Below, one piece after another: positions 55,688-64,000 of a stretch of DNA of 64,000 nucleotides; within the stretch, counting starts at the first letter, position 1; each line of letters opens with the position of its first letter. Origin of the DNA: Nostoc sp. FACHB-892 (lineage in GTDB: Bacteria; Cyanobacteriota; Cyanobacteriia; Cyanobacteriales; Nostocaceae); contig NZ_JACJTR010000005.1 in assembly GCF_014698795.1 (NCBI RefSeq), forward strand, positions 248,001 to 312,000. The letters are read 5' to 3'. The position numbers were made by a program, and so were the translations under genes. A model generated the notes under the pieces. The model saw only the letters and a list, made by a program, of their open reading frames with translations. It was not told where the DNA came from and made no database searches.

Positions 55688-57202
55688 CTATAAATCAGTT
55701 AATATGACAGTAAATGTCGTCCAGCCGTTACCGCTTTCTACTTGAATGCTTCCTTGCAGTTGTTTGACTAATTTTTCTACTATAGATAAACCTAATCCCG
55801 AACCACCTTGGTTCCAGATATCTGCATTGGGGAGGCGATAAAATTTCTCAAATATTCGTGGTAGCTCTGTTACCGGAATTTCTGCTGAATTACTGACAAT
55901 AATAATAGTTTTTGCGGGTGCTTCCAAGGAATTGTAACGTACGCTTAGGGCAATTTCACCACCCGCAGGTGTGTATTTACAGGCATTATTGAGCAATTCT
56001 ACTAAGATTCGTTCCAAACTAATACCATCTGAGAACAATGGCAGGAGATTTGAAGGGAGATTCAACTGTAGAGTTTGCTGATGTTCTTGAACACGGATTT
56101 GAAATGGCTCAATAACCCAAGGTAACCACTGTTGTAAGAGCAACGCATCAGGTGTAATAACTGGATAAGATGAGCTTTCCAGCCGTTGTAAGTCTAGTAG
56201 ATCGTTAATTAATTCTAGCTCACGATCGCACTCACCTTCCATCAGTTCTAGATAGCGTTGAGCTTCCTCAGTACCAGGAGATAATTGTATCATTTGAATC
56301 ATTAACTTTATATTAGTCAGAGGCGATCGCAGTTCATGCGAAACTAAATTCAAAAAGTCATTTTTAAGTTGATTTATCTCCTGCCATTGCACTACAAGTT
56401 GCTCTTGTTCAATTTGCTTTTGACGCGCCTCAATCGCTCGTTTTCGCTCAGTTATATCCCGAAAAACTAACACAGCGCCTGTAATATTATCTTGATCATC
56501 TTTAATTGGTGCAGCACTGTCATCAATTGGTATTTCTTCACCTTGTTTAGTAATTAGAATAGTTTCTGCTGGAAGACTGACGATAATCCCATCTTGAAGG
56601 ACTTTTACAATCGGGCTTTCAATAGATTTATGAGTTTCTGCATTAGCAATATTGAATATTTCTGATGAATTTCTGCCACAAGCTTCTTGCTGTTTCCATC
56701 CGGTGAGATTTTCAGCGACAGGATTCATAAAGGTTATCAATTCTTGCATATCGCTAGCAATCACACCATCGCTGATACTTTTTAAAAGGGCATCCAACCA
56801 TTTTTTATTTACTTTTAATTGCCTTTCTAAACCATGTTTAGTCAGGGTTATTTCAATATTTGTTTGTAGTTCTCTTTCTTTAAAAGGTTTGATTAAGTAG
56901 GCAAACGGCTCAGTTATCTTAGCTCGTTCCAATGTATTTTCATCTGCATAAGCAGTCAAATAAATTACTGGAATATCTAAACGCTTATAGATTTGTTGAG
57001 CAGCTTCGATACCGTCCATTGATCCTTTTAGCCTAATATCCATTAGTACTAAATCAGGGGATATTTCTACTGCTTTATTAATTGCTTCTTCTCCTGAAGA
57101 AGCGATAAAAGGAACGGTATAACCGAATTTTATAAGTCGATACTGTAAATCTTTAGCAACAATAGCTTCATCTTCCACAACTAAAATTTTTGCGTTTGCC
57201 AT
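55688..57202 (-). CDS. Hybrid response regulator / PAS histidine kinase
   Basis: 504 aa. The receiver comes first: D55 (LMDIRLKGSMDG), K105 (LIKPF). A PAS domain follows (about 135-255; HIP-like ALLKSISDGVIAS, then FRDITERKR), then HisKA with H289 (LVSHELRSPLTN) and an ATPase domain (ELLNNACKYTP, GGSGLGLSI). A REC-first kinase usually takes phosphate from another kinase. The gene immediately upstream (18 bases) encodes the ethylene-receptor-like kinase, so the two probably form a relay. Confidence 0.92.
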   Translation of the reverse strand: MANAKILVVEDEAIVAKDLQYRLIKFGYTVPFIASSGEEAINKAVEISPDLVLMDIRLKGSMDGIEAAQQIYKRLDIPVIYLTAYADENTLERAKITEPFAYLIKPFKERELQTNIEITLTKHGLERQLKVNKKWLDALLKSISDGVIASDMQELITFMNPVAENLTGWKQQEACGRNSSEIFNIANAETHKSIESPIVKVLQDGIIVSLPAETILITKQGEEIPIDDSAAPIKDDQDNITGAVLVFRDITERKRAIEARQKQIEQEQLVVQWQEINQLKNDFLNLVSHELRSPLTNIKLMIQMIQLSPGTEEAQRYLELMEGECDRELELINDLLDLQRLESSSYPVITPDALLLQQWLPWVIEPFQIRVQEHQQTLQLNLPSNLLPLFSDGISLERILVELLNNACKYTPAGGEIALSVRYNSLEAPAKTIIIVSNSAEIPVTELPRIFEKFYRLPNADIWNQGGSGLGLSIVEKLVKQLQGSIQVESGNGWTTFTVILTDL

Positions 57203-57220
57203 CTTGTAGTTATTTTATCT

Positions 57221-59197
57221 TTAACCTAATGTAAATACCATATGGCACTCTACTCCACTAGCACCTGTTATATGGAGATTTCCTCCAAGTTGATTGGTTA
57301 AGGCATCTACTAACTGCCAACCTAAAGAGGCCATATTTTTGAAATTAAAATTTGATGGTAAACCAATTCCATTATCACTAACTACCAGTGTAACCTGATG
57401 GTCATGATTTTTTTGAATACCGATATAAATCGTACCATTTATATCTGTTGTAAATGCATATTTTAATGAATTGGATACAAGCTCATGGATAATTAAGCTA
57501 CACGGAATTGCTGTATCTAAGCCTAGAAACAGTTGCTCATCGATATTTATTGTCAGAGCGATCGCATCTTCATCGACTTCGTATGCACTAAATAAACTGG
57601 CTACCAAATCTCGGATATATTCACCAAAATCAATCTTTGCTAAATCTTGTGACTGATACAATTTTTCGTGAACTAGAGCCATTGACGCAATCCGTTGTTG
57701 GCTTTGTTTGAATATTACCAAATCGTCTTTATCTTTGATATAAGCAGATTGCAAGCTTAACAGACTAGAAATAACTTGTAAATTATTTTTGACACGATGG
57801 TAAATTTCTTTTAATAACACCTCTTTTTCTAAGAGTGATGCTTTGATTTGCTCCTCCCATTGCTTGCGATCGCGCTGCGCGGCTTGCCGTTCGGTAATGT
57901 CTTCGACCACAGCAATAAAATACTTTGGCTCTCCACTAGGTTCACGCATTAAAGATACGGTGAGATTAACCCAAACTATGGAGCTATCTTTGCAGAAATA
58001 GCGCTTTTCCATTGAGTAAGTTTGAATCTTATCTGCTAAAACCTGGTCAACATATTTCAGGTCGGCGTTAAGATCATCTGGATGAGTAATATCTTGGAAA
58101 GTTAGCAACTGTAGTTCTTCGAGTGTGTAACCAACAATATCGCAAAGCCTCTGGTTAACTAACAACCATCTTCCATCTATATCTACATGGGCGATGCCAA
58201 CAGCAGCTTGATGGAATGCAGCCCGGAATCGCTGTTCGCTTTCCCGCAACGCTTGCTCTATTCGCTGGCGCTCAGTAATTTCTGCTTGTAGTGATTGATT
58301 AATTGTTTTTAACTCTGCTGTCCGTTGCTCAACTTTGTTTTCTAGTTGGTAAAGTAGGCTACTTAATGCCTCCTCTACTTGCTTGCGCCCAGTGATGTCA
58401 GTATGTGAGCCTGCCATCCGCACTACATTACCGTTTTCATCCCACAGTGCCTGACCTCGATCTAAAATCCATTTATAAGTACGGTCTTTACATATAACTC
58501 GATATTCAGCAATGTAAAACGGTGTCTTTTGAGCAAAGTGATCTTGAACTGCTTGTGTCACCCAGTTAAGATCATCAGGATGCACTCGTGTCAGCCTTTC
58601 ATCTAAATGGTTAGAAATTTCGTGGTCTTCATAACCGAGCATTTCTTTCCAGCGAGCCGAGAAGAAAACTTCATTGGTTTTAACATTCCAGTCCCAAATT
58701 CCATCATTATTGCCGCGCAAAGCTAATTGCCAGCGTTGCTCGCTTTCCCTCAACACCTCCTCAGTCCGTATACGTTCTGTAATTTCCTTTGCTAGTTGAG
58801 AATTTGCAGTCTCTAGTTGGGCAGGACTCGGTAGAGCCAGTGCCTGGGGTATTAATGGCACAAGTTCTATAGCTGTCAATACGGAGACGAAAGCGGTGAT
58901 AGCTTTAATTAACCCTGATAGCCAATAGGTAGGGTACCAAAGCGTCCACACATCCATTAAATGGGTTGTGCCACAAGCAATGATGAATGTGCCAAACATC
59001 AGGAACATCCAGCCGAAAGGTATATCTCGCCGTTTACGGACAAAATAAACCAACATCACTGGAATTGAATAATAAGCAAGTCCAATTAATACATCTGAAA
59101 CTAGGTGCAACCAAACCAATTCTGGTTTCCAGAGGTAGCAATGTCCGTGGGGAATAAACTGGCTAGTAGAGAAAAAATTATTTAAAAATTCCATCAT
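57221..59197 (-). CDS. Ethylene-receptor-like PAS histidine kinase
   Basis: 658 aa. Residues 24-115 hold three membrane helices matching the plant ETR1 ethylene-binding domain: [19 protein letters not shown], then [17 protein letters not shown]. The copper ligands C75 and H79 and the acidic D35 correspond to ETR1 C65, H69 and D25, all with the same offset of ten. A coiled coil and two PAS domains (about 150-272 and 320-435) follow, then a HisKA_2 kinase with phospho-acceptor H467 ([20 protein letters not shown]) and ATPase domain ([21 protein letters not shown]). It is likely to sense ethylene with Cu(I) in the membrane. Cyanobacterial ethylene receptors link to light and UV-A responses. Confidence 0.93.
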   Translation of the reverse strand: MMEFLNNFFSTSQFIPHGHCYLWKPELVWLHLVSDVLIGLAYYSIPVMLVYFVRKRRDIPFGWMFLMFGTFIIACGTTHLMDVWTLWYPTYWLSGLIKAITAFVSVLTAIELVPLIPQALALPSPAQLETANSQLAKEITERIRTEEVLRESEQRWQLALRGNNDGIWDWNVKTNEVFFSARWKEMLGYEDHEISNHLDERLTRVHPDDLNWVTQAVQDHFAQKTPFYIAEYRVICKDRTYKWILDRGQALWDENGNVVRMAGSHTDITGRKQVEEALSSLLYQLENKVEQRTAELKTINQSLQAEITERQRIEQALRESEQRFRAAFHQAAVGIAHVDIDGRWLLVNQRLCDIVGYTLEELQLLTFQDITHPDDLNADLKYVDQVLADKIQTYSMEKRYFCKDSSIVWVNLTVSLMREPSGEPKYFIAVVEDITERQAAQRDRKQWEEQIKASLLEKEVLLKEIYHRVKNNLQVISSLLSLQSAYIKDKDDLVIFKQSQQRIASMALVHEKLYQSQDLAKIDFGEYIRDLVASLFSAYEVDEDAIALTINIDEQLFLGLDTAIPCSLIIHELVSNSLKYAFTTDINGTIYIGIQKNHDHQVTLVVSDNGIGLPSNFNFKNMASLGWQLVDALTNQLGGNLHITGASGVECHMVFTLG

Positions 59198-59597
59198 AAA
59201 AACCTATACACTGCACAAGTCTCACCAAAGTCTAAAGTGTAATAAAGCAAGAGGCTTTAAGTTTAAGCACCTTTAGTAGAAATACAGACGTTTATAGTGT
59301 GGCTTCTCATACTCTTCATGAGAACACGTTCGGCGTTTGTCAGAGCTTTCTTGTACTAGCGTTAGGCTAGTACAGAATAAAAGTTTAGGCTTCTACATTC
59401 TATATCTGTCACCCTTTCTGAGCTTTTTAACCTGATAAGGTAAAGTTTATTGAAATTAAAGTACCGCGATCGCTTTGGTTTTTGTTACCGTAGATTCTCT
59501 GAAATGAACTCTTTATATATAAATACCTTTACGAAATCACAGTAATATTTCGCTTATATAATATAATTAATACTTAGATTGTAAGTATATTTTCCCG

Positions 59598-59619
59598 TTA
59601 AGAGGTTATTTGAAAAGTA
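59598..59619. repeat. IS-end-like word, second copy
   Basis: TTAAGAGGTTATTTGAAAAGT differs by one base from TTAAGAGGTTGTTTGAAAAGT at 62608-62628, which heads the transposase fragment. It is likely the remnant of a terminal inverted repeat from the same IS family. Confidence 0.55.
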
Positions 59620-59749
59620 TTTTACTGCCCATCGCCAAGTTCCATCAGCGCCTTGCCAGCTTTAAAAAAGGCTCTCTCCGCTTTGCCTTTCAGGTGCAGG
59701 CAGTAACCCGGATTTTTCACCAAATTTATGAAACCCAAGTCTAGAGGCT

Positions 59750-59815
59750 GTAGGGGCGGGTTCACAAATAAATATGCTTCAATCATTCACGAATATCTCG
59801 TGAACCCGCCCCTAC
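59750..59815. repeat. 66-bp palindromic element
   Basis: GTAGGGGCGGGTTCAC (59750-59765) and GTGAACCCGCCCCTAC (59800-59815) are perfectly complementary around a 34-base AT-rich middle. This is a typical small palindromic repeat of cyanobacterial intergenic DNA. Confidence 0.7.
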
Positions 59816-60101
59816 CATTTTGTGAGAAATGCGGGAGTAAGCGTAGCCCCTTCAATGCAGACATACATCCATTCTGTGTTTTTCGTATAATCTAAGCTTT
59901 GGGATGTTTCCGGTTTGGGTACAAATCCTCACTATATTTCAATACGCTTGGGTTAAACATCTCTTTCTTCTCTCTGCGCCTCGGCGGTAGCCTGGGGTAA
60001 GCCGCTTTTAAAAAATTGGCTTTGGTAACAGGGTTTTAGCCTTAACTGAGCTGTATTGCATTATATTTGATTCTCAACTCTTTAATTCTAATGACAATGA
60101 A

Positions 60102-60896
60102 TTACTTGTATAAAAAAGATAAGGGATTGCTCATATTTTCCGCAAAACCAAGAACACCACGATCGCGATGTTCATAAATTAATTTTCCTTGAGAATCAAA
60201 TAGAAAAGTCCCTCCCCGTTGTGTCAAATAAGATGAATCTGGTACATAAGTATTCCAATTGCTCAAAACTTCAGTCATGTTTCTCAGGCGCAGGGTTGCT
60301 AGTTCAAAAGGACGCTGAAAACCTTTTCCTCCAGCAGCGTTGAAAAATGAACCTTTCATTGGTGGTAAAGGTGTACCCGTCACAACTTCCTCATCAGCAA
60401 TTAACTGAGGAGCATTATAATCACCTTTATAACCCCGAAAAACTTCCTTCAGAGTTCCGGGACTACCAATCCCAGCACACATTAGCATTAAATTCAGCCA
60501 AGCTTTTTGTGACGTTGATAGCGTTGGGAATTGTATAGATAAACCACGATAAAGCTCTAAAAAAGCGTGAATTTCAGCTATTGTATCCACAAACAGCCAT
60601 TCTTGAGGAAATCCTGTATATTCACAAAACTTGACACCAGAATTGCGGTTTCCAATTCCAATAGCGCGAATTGTGATTCCTCTTGCTTGAATCTTTTCTT
60701 TTTCTTTTCGCAGCCACCAAGCGTATTCTAAATTATCAAAATCTCCCAACTGCGACCAAATAAGTACGAGCAACTTTGAACTATTCGAGCAACCATCTAA
60801 AACGGGTTTAATCTCTCCATCACTTACTCGCAAGCGTTGAGTTTGACTCAAAATCGAGTAAATATCTGGAGAATTGGAGCGTGTTTGGGTATTCAT
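60102..60896 (-). CDS. Peroxiredoxin-like (AhpC/TSA, PRXL2-type) protein
   Basis: 264 aa. It matches peroxiredoxin-like proteins with thioredoxin fold: LVLIWSQLGDFDNLEYAWWL, AIGIGNRNSGVKFCEYTGFP and GSPGTLKEVFRGYKGDYNAP. The usual peroxidatic Cys in the first loop is absent; Cys residues remain in FCEYTG and others. Such family members occur in cyanobacteria and plant plastids (PRXL2-like). Redox activity is not certain. No signal peptide; probably cytosolic. Confidence 0.72.
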   Translation of the reverse strand: MNTQTRSNSPDIYSILSQTQRLRVSDGEIKPVLDGCSNSSKLLVLIWSQLGDFDNLEYAWWLRKEKEKIQARGITIRAIGIGNRNSGVKFCEYTGFPQEWLFVDTIAEIHAFLELYRGLSIQFPTLSTSQKAWLNLMLMCAGIGSPGTLKEVFRGYKGDYNAPQLIADEEVVTGTPLPPMKGSFFNAAGGKGFQRPFELATLRLRNMTEVLSNWNTYVPDSSYLTQRGGTFLFDSQGKLIYEHRDRGVLGFAENMSNPLSFLYK

Positions 60897-61309
60897 TTAG
60901 GTTATAGCAACAGTCTTCAGATAAGATTTGAGATGGATTCGGACAATAAGGGACTTTCAACTAAAAAAATATCCCATCCCTGCGGGACGCTACGCGTAGC
61001 TTGCTTTCCCAGAGGGGTACGCATTTAGGGCAGGGGAGCAGGGGGAAAAACAGTAGTGTTGAGTTCAGAAATTTGGATAATTTATTTTTTGGAGTCCCTA
61101 ACCCTGATGTACTAATGCTCGTCCTTGCTCTGACAAGAAGGGCTGTAGGGCGAACACTAACTTTGCAACCATTGAATTGGTACTAGTACCGCAAGGCGGA
61201 AGTCAAAAGTCAAAAGTCAAAATAAATGCAGCATAGGCGTTTCGTTGATTTGGAATGGGTTGTATATTTCCGCCGCGCTGTACTAGTAAAGTAAATGCAT
61301 CACTAGTGT
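60897..61309. other. Gene-free interval with an interspersed repeat
   Basis: At about 60978-61020, GCGGGACGCTACGCGTAGC followed by TTGCTTTCCCAGAGGGGTACG is a reversed relative of the element at about 34630-34665. No gene seen. A short GTCAAAAGTCAAAAGTCAAAA run lies at about 61200. Confidence 0.5.
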
Positions 61310-61585
61310 TTAAGGTGCTACTTTTTCCCGAAACTGTTTACCAGCAGAAAATGCAGGTACTTTGGTAGCTGGAATCGTGATTGTCTCATTGGTTTTGGGA
61401 TTACGTCCTTCACGTTGAGAGCGTTCGCGTCGCTCGAATGAGCCAAACCCTATAAGTGTTACCTTCTCACCATTAGCTACAGCTTCGGTAACAACTGACA
61501 AAAAAGCACTAATAACTTCATCGGCTTGCTTTTTTGTAATGTTGATCTTTGCTGCTACAGCATCTACTAATTCACCTTTGTTCAT
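61310..61585 (-). CDS. hup: HU-family nucleoid protein
   Basis: 91 aa, full length. It shows the HU signature: MNKGELVDAVAAKINITKKQA, GFGSFERRERSQREGRNPKT and the DNA-contacting arm ETITIPATKVPAF. HU bends and compacts DNA as a dimer. AGAGGAAA precedes the ATG. In Anabaena, HU is needed for heterocyst formation, so this may be that gene or a second copy. Confidence 0.96.
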   Translation of the reverse strand: MNKGELVDAVAAKINITKKQADEVISAFLSVVTEAVANGEKVTLIGFGSFERRERSQREGRNPKTNETITIPATKVPAFSAGKQFREKVAP

Positions 61586-62061
61586 AAATTTCCTCTAAGC
61601 ATTGCAAGTAAAGGAAATGTAGCATTAATAACTATTATCAGGAAAGGGGGAAAAGGAATAAGAATCAAACAATACATGAAAATTAACAATGCCCGACTAA
61701 TATTGCATTCTTGCCCCGTCCCAGATTTTCTTTGATTAGTAACCCATCACCAGTAGCCAGGGTAAACAATGGTTTATGGAGGTTTTTATTATCTGGGCAA
61801 TCGCGTAGTTATGATTAGAAAATTTTATATTTACGCAATGTCGCACAATTTTTAGGATAATAAAAATTGTGCGACATTGCATTGTATTACAGACGAGTAG
61901 AATTGTTGCGATCGCTATACGGGATCATTATGCAAAGTTTAGGCATGAGTTGTTTTTCGTCAACAAACGACCTTTGCTTTGATCTTGGTCAGATCAACAT
62001 TTAATGATCGCCTGTTGACACAAATGAGAGAATATATCACGCTTGAGTGCAAACGATATTC
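61586..62061. other. HU promoter region with a perfect hairpin
   Basis: 476 bases with no gene apart from the 20-bp hairpin at 61835-61880. The promoter of HU lies in the first ~100 bases. Confidence 0.45.
61835..61880. other. Perfect 20-bp hairpin between the exported-protein gene and HU
   Basis: GCAATGTCGCACAATTTTTA (61835-61854) and its exact complement (61861-61880) flank a 6-base loop. Its strength suggests a stable RNA structure or a small palindromic repeat. It is some 180 bases beyond the exported-protein stop, too distant for a usual terminator. Confidence 0.65.
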
Positions 62062-62433
62062 TTATTTTTGTTTGCAGCTTGCGGTAGGTTCTACATTGTA
62101 GAAAGTCCCTGGCTTGGGATTAATTGAACGCAACTCTTGGATAAAAGCATTAAATTTTGTATTGCTTATGCCGAAGCCAGCTTCAGCACAAGCAGATAAA
62201 CCCCCTTCGATGGGAATAGGAGATCCCACCCTGGGACTAAATACAATGAATTTATCGACAGTGCCAGTGGCGACCCCAAACCCGATAACCTGGCGAATTG
62301 TTCGCAAAGCAGCATTATCTAAGGAACCACCAATACTGCCAATACTGATATTAACCGCACGACTCTCAGCAAACGCCGGCGCACTAATCGACAATACTGC
62401 CCCGACAATAATCAAAGAGGTGAACTTCTTCAT
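62062..62433 (-). CDS. Small exported protein of unknown function
   Basis: About 123 aa from the ATG at 62433, which has AAGGAAGGG just upstream; a TTG five codons earlier (62448) lacks support. A signal peptide (MKKFTSLIIVGAVLSISAPA, cleaved after FAES-like AFA) is followed by about 100 residues with two Cys (LSACAEAG and a C-terminal SCKQK). These might form one disulfide in the periplasm. I do not recognise the family. Confidence 0.7.
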   Translation of the reverse strand: MKKFTSLIIVGAVLSISAPAFAESRAVNISIGSIGGSLDNAALRTIRQVIGFGVATGTVDKFIVFSPRVGSPIPIEGGLSACAEAGFGISNTKFNAFIQELRSINPKPGTFYNVEPTASCKQK

Positions 62434-62607
62434 TTTCCCTTCCTTCAAAAAATTGAAAAACTAATACAGAGTTTCTGACATGGATGAGGTACATTAGAAA
62501 CTTTACCATGTAAGAATTTCAGATATCTTGTTGTACCTCAGTCGACTCAAAACCTATGTAGGTAAAAAAGCGTAGACTAACTCTTTATTATACGGAAAAT
62601 TTCTATT

Positions 62608-63069
62608 TTAAGAGGTTGTTTGAAAAGTTCCCTGTTGAGTAAAAAAAGCTCTCAGGGCATAAGCTGTAGATACGTATATACAGCACCATTGAGAGCGATG
62701 AGTAAAGCATACTCTAGTAACCTGACCCAAAGTCAATTCGAGTTAATTGAACCCCTGATCCCTGTGGCTAAATCTGGTGGTCGTCCACGAGAAGTAGAAA
62801 TCTGGGCAGTGCTAAACGCCATTTTTTATGTACTGGTTCAAGGCTGCAAGTGGCGAGACCTACCTGAGAATTTCCCGGCATGGCAGACGGTGTACACATA
62901 TTTCCGTAATTGGCGTATTGATGGCAGAGTGGTAGTGGCATATTTACCACTACCTCAAGATTACCTGAAGCCAGAGGGGCTTTTGGAGTATGAGAAATTC
63001 CGCATACAGGATACTTATGGAATGAGCCTTACCCCGGAACTGGTTGAAAAAAATGATGGGGGAAGCTGA
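62608..63069 (+). pseudogene. IS5-family transposase fragment
   Basis: The frame from ATG 62698 gives SNLTQSQFELIEPLIPVAKS, RPREVEIWAVLNAIFYVLVQG, CKWRDLPENFPAWQTVYTYF and RNWRIDG, the N-terminal DUF4096 of IS5-family transposases. It then diverges after about residue 76 (near 62925), where the match ends and unrelated residues run to the stop. The catalytic DDE part is missing. The end word at 62608-62628 lies about 70 bases upstream of the ATG and is probably the left terminal inverted repeat. Confidence 0.75.
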
Positions 63070-63654
63070 TACGGAAGATTGCCGCGCTGGAGGCGATATT
63101 GGCAACGCCTGGGGAAATGATTACTGCGTTTGCCCTGGCTTGGCACAGACTCTGATTTTTCAAGAGTACCCTTAAGGGTACTAGATGTGACAATACAACT
63201 TTCATAAAGTGGAAAAAACATCGTCAATCTAATTGTAAATGAATGTAAATTTTAATCTTAGCTTTGCATAAAACCGGAAAAATAAAACTGAGTAATACTT
63301 AAATATAAAACTTACACATTGACAAAAGCAATTAAATATGGGTATGCACTTTCAAGCATTCAAGCTTGATTTTTTCACTATTAGCCAGCGATCGCTGCCG
63401 ACTTACTTACGCCATACAAAAATATTAGACACAATCCGGAATGGTGCAATTTGATTTTGTAGCTAGATATATCGTTACAAAAGTCAGATCGAGCCGATTA
63501 ATCCTCAATGGTTTTTACTATTTTTACTCTTAAGAACAATCGTTTGGATAAACCTCTAGTTTAAAAGAGAAATGGATTTCAATACTTCTCTGGTATTCTA
63601 CTTCCTACTTTGCTCATTTTCAAACATCTAGTCACAAAATATTAGGAAAAGATA
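63070..63654. other. Degraded interval between the IS fragment and the last gene
   Basis: Plus-strand codons after the transposase stop (to about 63175) read as a broken unknown frame, perhaps a relic of the IS insertion. The rest is AT-rich. The AGGAAAA ribosome site of the next gene is at 63645-63651. Confidence 0.4.
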
Positions 63655-64000
63655 ATGACAAAGATTTTGGTTATTGATACGGAAAATCAAGCCCGTAATA
63701 TGTTTTTAAAATGTTTGGAGGAAGAAGGATTCGATGTGATAGGTGCAGAAAATGGCCTTGTCGGTATTGAGCGGGCACAAGAGCACTTACCCGATTTAAT
63801 AATCAGCGATATTCTAATGCCAAAACTTAATGGTTATGGTGTCTTAAGAGCGCTGCGGCAAAACCCTATCACAGCGATGATCTTGTTGATTTTTGTCACA
63901 ACCAAAGTGACTCAGGCTGACATTCGCAAAGGCATGGAACTCGGAGCTGATGACTATCTCACTAAGCCCTGTAGACCAGAGGAATTACTGAGAGCGATAA
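63655..64000 (+). CDS. Response regulator receiver protein, partial
   Basis: 115 codons from ATG at 63655 (AGGAAAA upstream) run off the right edge. Its receiver domain is very similar to that of the scytonemin regulator: AQEHLPDL, then SDILMPKLNGYGVL (D52), then ADDYLTKPCRPEELLRAI. At the acidic pocket it reads IDTEN where the paralogue has IEDDN, so the second acid is Thr. The output domain is outside the window; by similarity it could be AraC-type. Confidence 0.85.
   Translation, partial: MTKILVIDTENQARNMFLKCLEEEGFDVIGAENGLVGIERAQEHLPDLIISDILMPKLNGYGVLRALRQNPITAMILLIFVTTKVTQADIRKGMELGADDYLTKPCRPEELLRAI

Larger units (their letters stand above)
59198..60101. other. 904-base gap upstream of the ethylene-receptor-like gene
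   Basis: No gene. It contains an IS-end-like word at 59598-59619 and a 16-bp perfect inverted repeat (59750-59815), listed separately. A promoter for the receptor should be in the first 200 bases. Confidence 0.45.

Noticed and set aside
62768-63227. Minus-strand frames in the IS remnant
   Set aside because: They are shadows of the transposase and of the degraded DNA after it.

Overview
The window comes from a filamentous, heterocyst-type cyanobacterium, most probably a Nostoc. The evidence is the many GCGATCGC (HIP1-like) octamers, cyanobacterial families (Ycf66, GH57/DUF3536, PEP-CTERM proteins, zinc-ribbon serine/threonine kinase), cyanobacterial short interspersed repeats, and above all a complete scytonemin (UV sunscreen) cluster whose gene order matches what I recall for Nostoc punctiforme. 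No rRNA or tRNA gene was recognised.

Left edge (1-4760, all minus strand): an operon resembling the anti-phage defence system Zorya. It has a 115-aa unknown protein, a MotA-like ZorA with a long repeat-rich coiled-coil tail, a MotB/OmpA-like ZorB, and a ZorC-like protein that runs off the window. Any effector gene (zorD in type I) would lie beyond base 1. An 84-bp tandem repeat array lies upstream.

Region 5.8-24.4 kb is mostly housekeeping and accessory: Ycf66, gnd, a small pyrophosphatase-like protein, a Ser/Thr kinase, a Ca2+/H+ exchanger, a GH57 hydrolase, a PEP-CTERM protein, a broken HNH nuclease, a Gfo/Idh oxidoreductase, a DUF4870 protein, an Omp85-type barrel, an orphan CRISPR array of 16 repeats, an SDR, an HMA-fold protein without its CxxC, and a glycine-zipper stress protein.

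Region 24.9-47.7 kb (minus strand) is the scytonemin locus, 17 genes read right to left: scyA, scyB, scyC, scyD, scyE, scyF, a glycosyltransferase, tyrA, a dsbA-like gene, an aroB-like gene, trpE(G), trpC, trpA, tyrP, trpB, trpD, aroG. The shikimate, trp and tyr genes supply tryptophan and p-hydroxyphenylpyruvate. ScyB converts Trp to indole-3-pyruvate, ScyA couples the two keto acids and ScyC cyclises the product. ScyD, ScyE, ScyF, TyrP and the DsbA-like protein are thought to serve late, periplasmic steps. A hairpin pair follows aroG.

Region 47.7-52.5 kb holds a 1.66-kb intergenic region with three ~50-bp direct repeats and a 17-bp perfect hairpin, then a plus-strand PAS histidine kinase and a REC-AraC response regulator, the presumed regulators of the cluster.

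Region 52.5-64 kb: an AAA ATPase, an ArgJ paralogue, a two-gene signalling operon headed by an ethylene-receptor-like histidine kinase, a peroxiredoxin-like protein, HU, a small exported protein, a truncated IS5-type transposase, and the start of a response regulator closely related to the scytonemin one.
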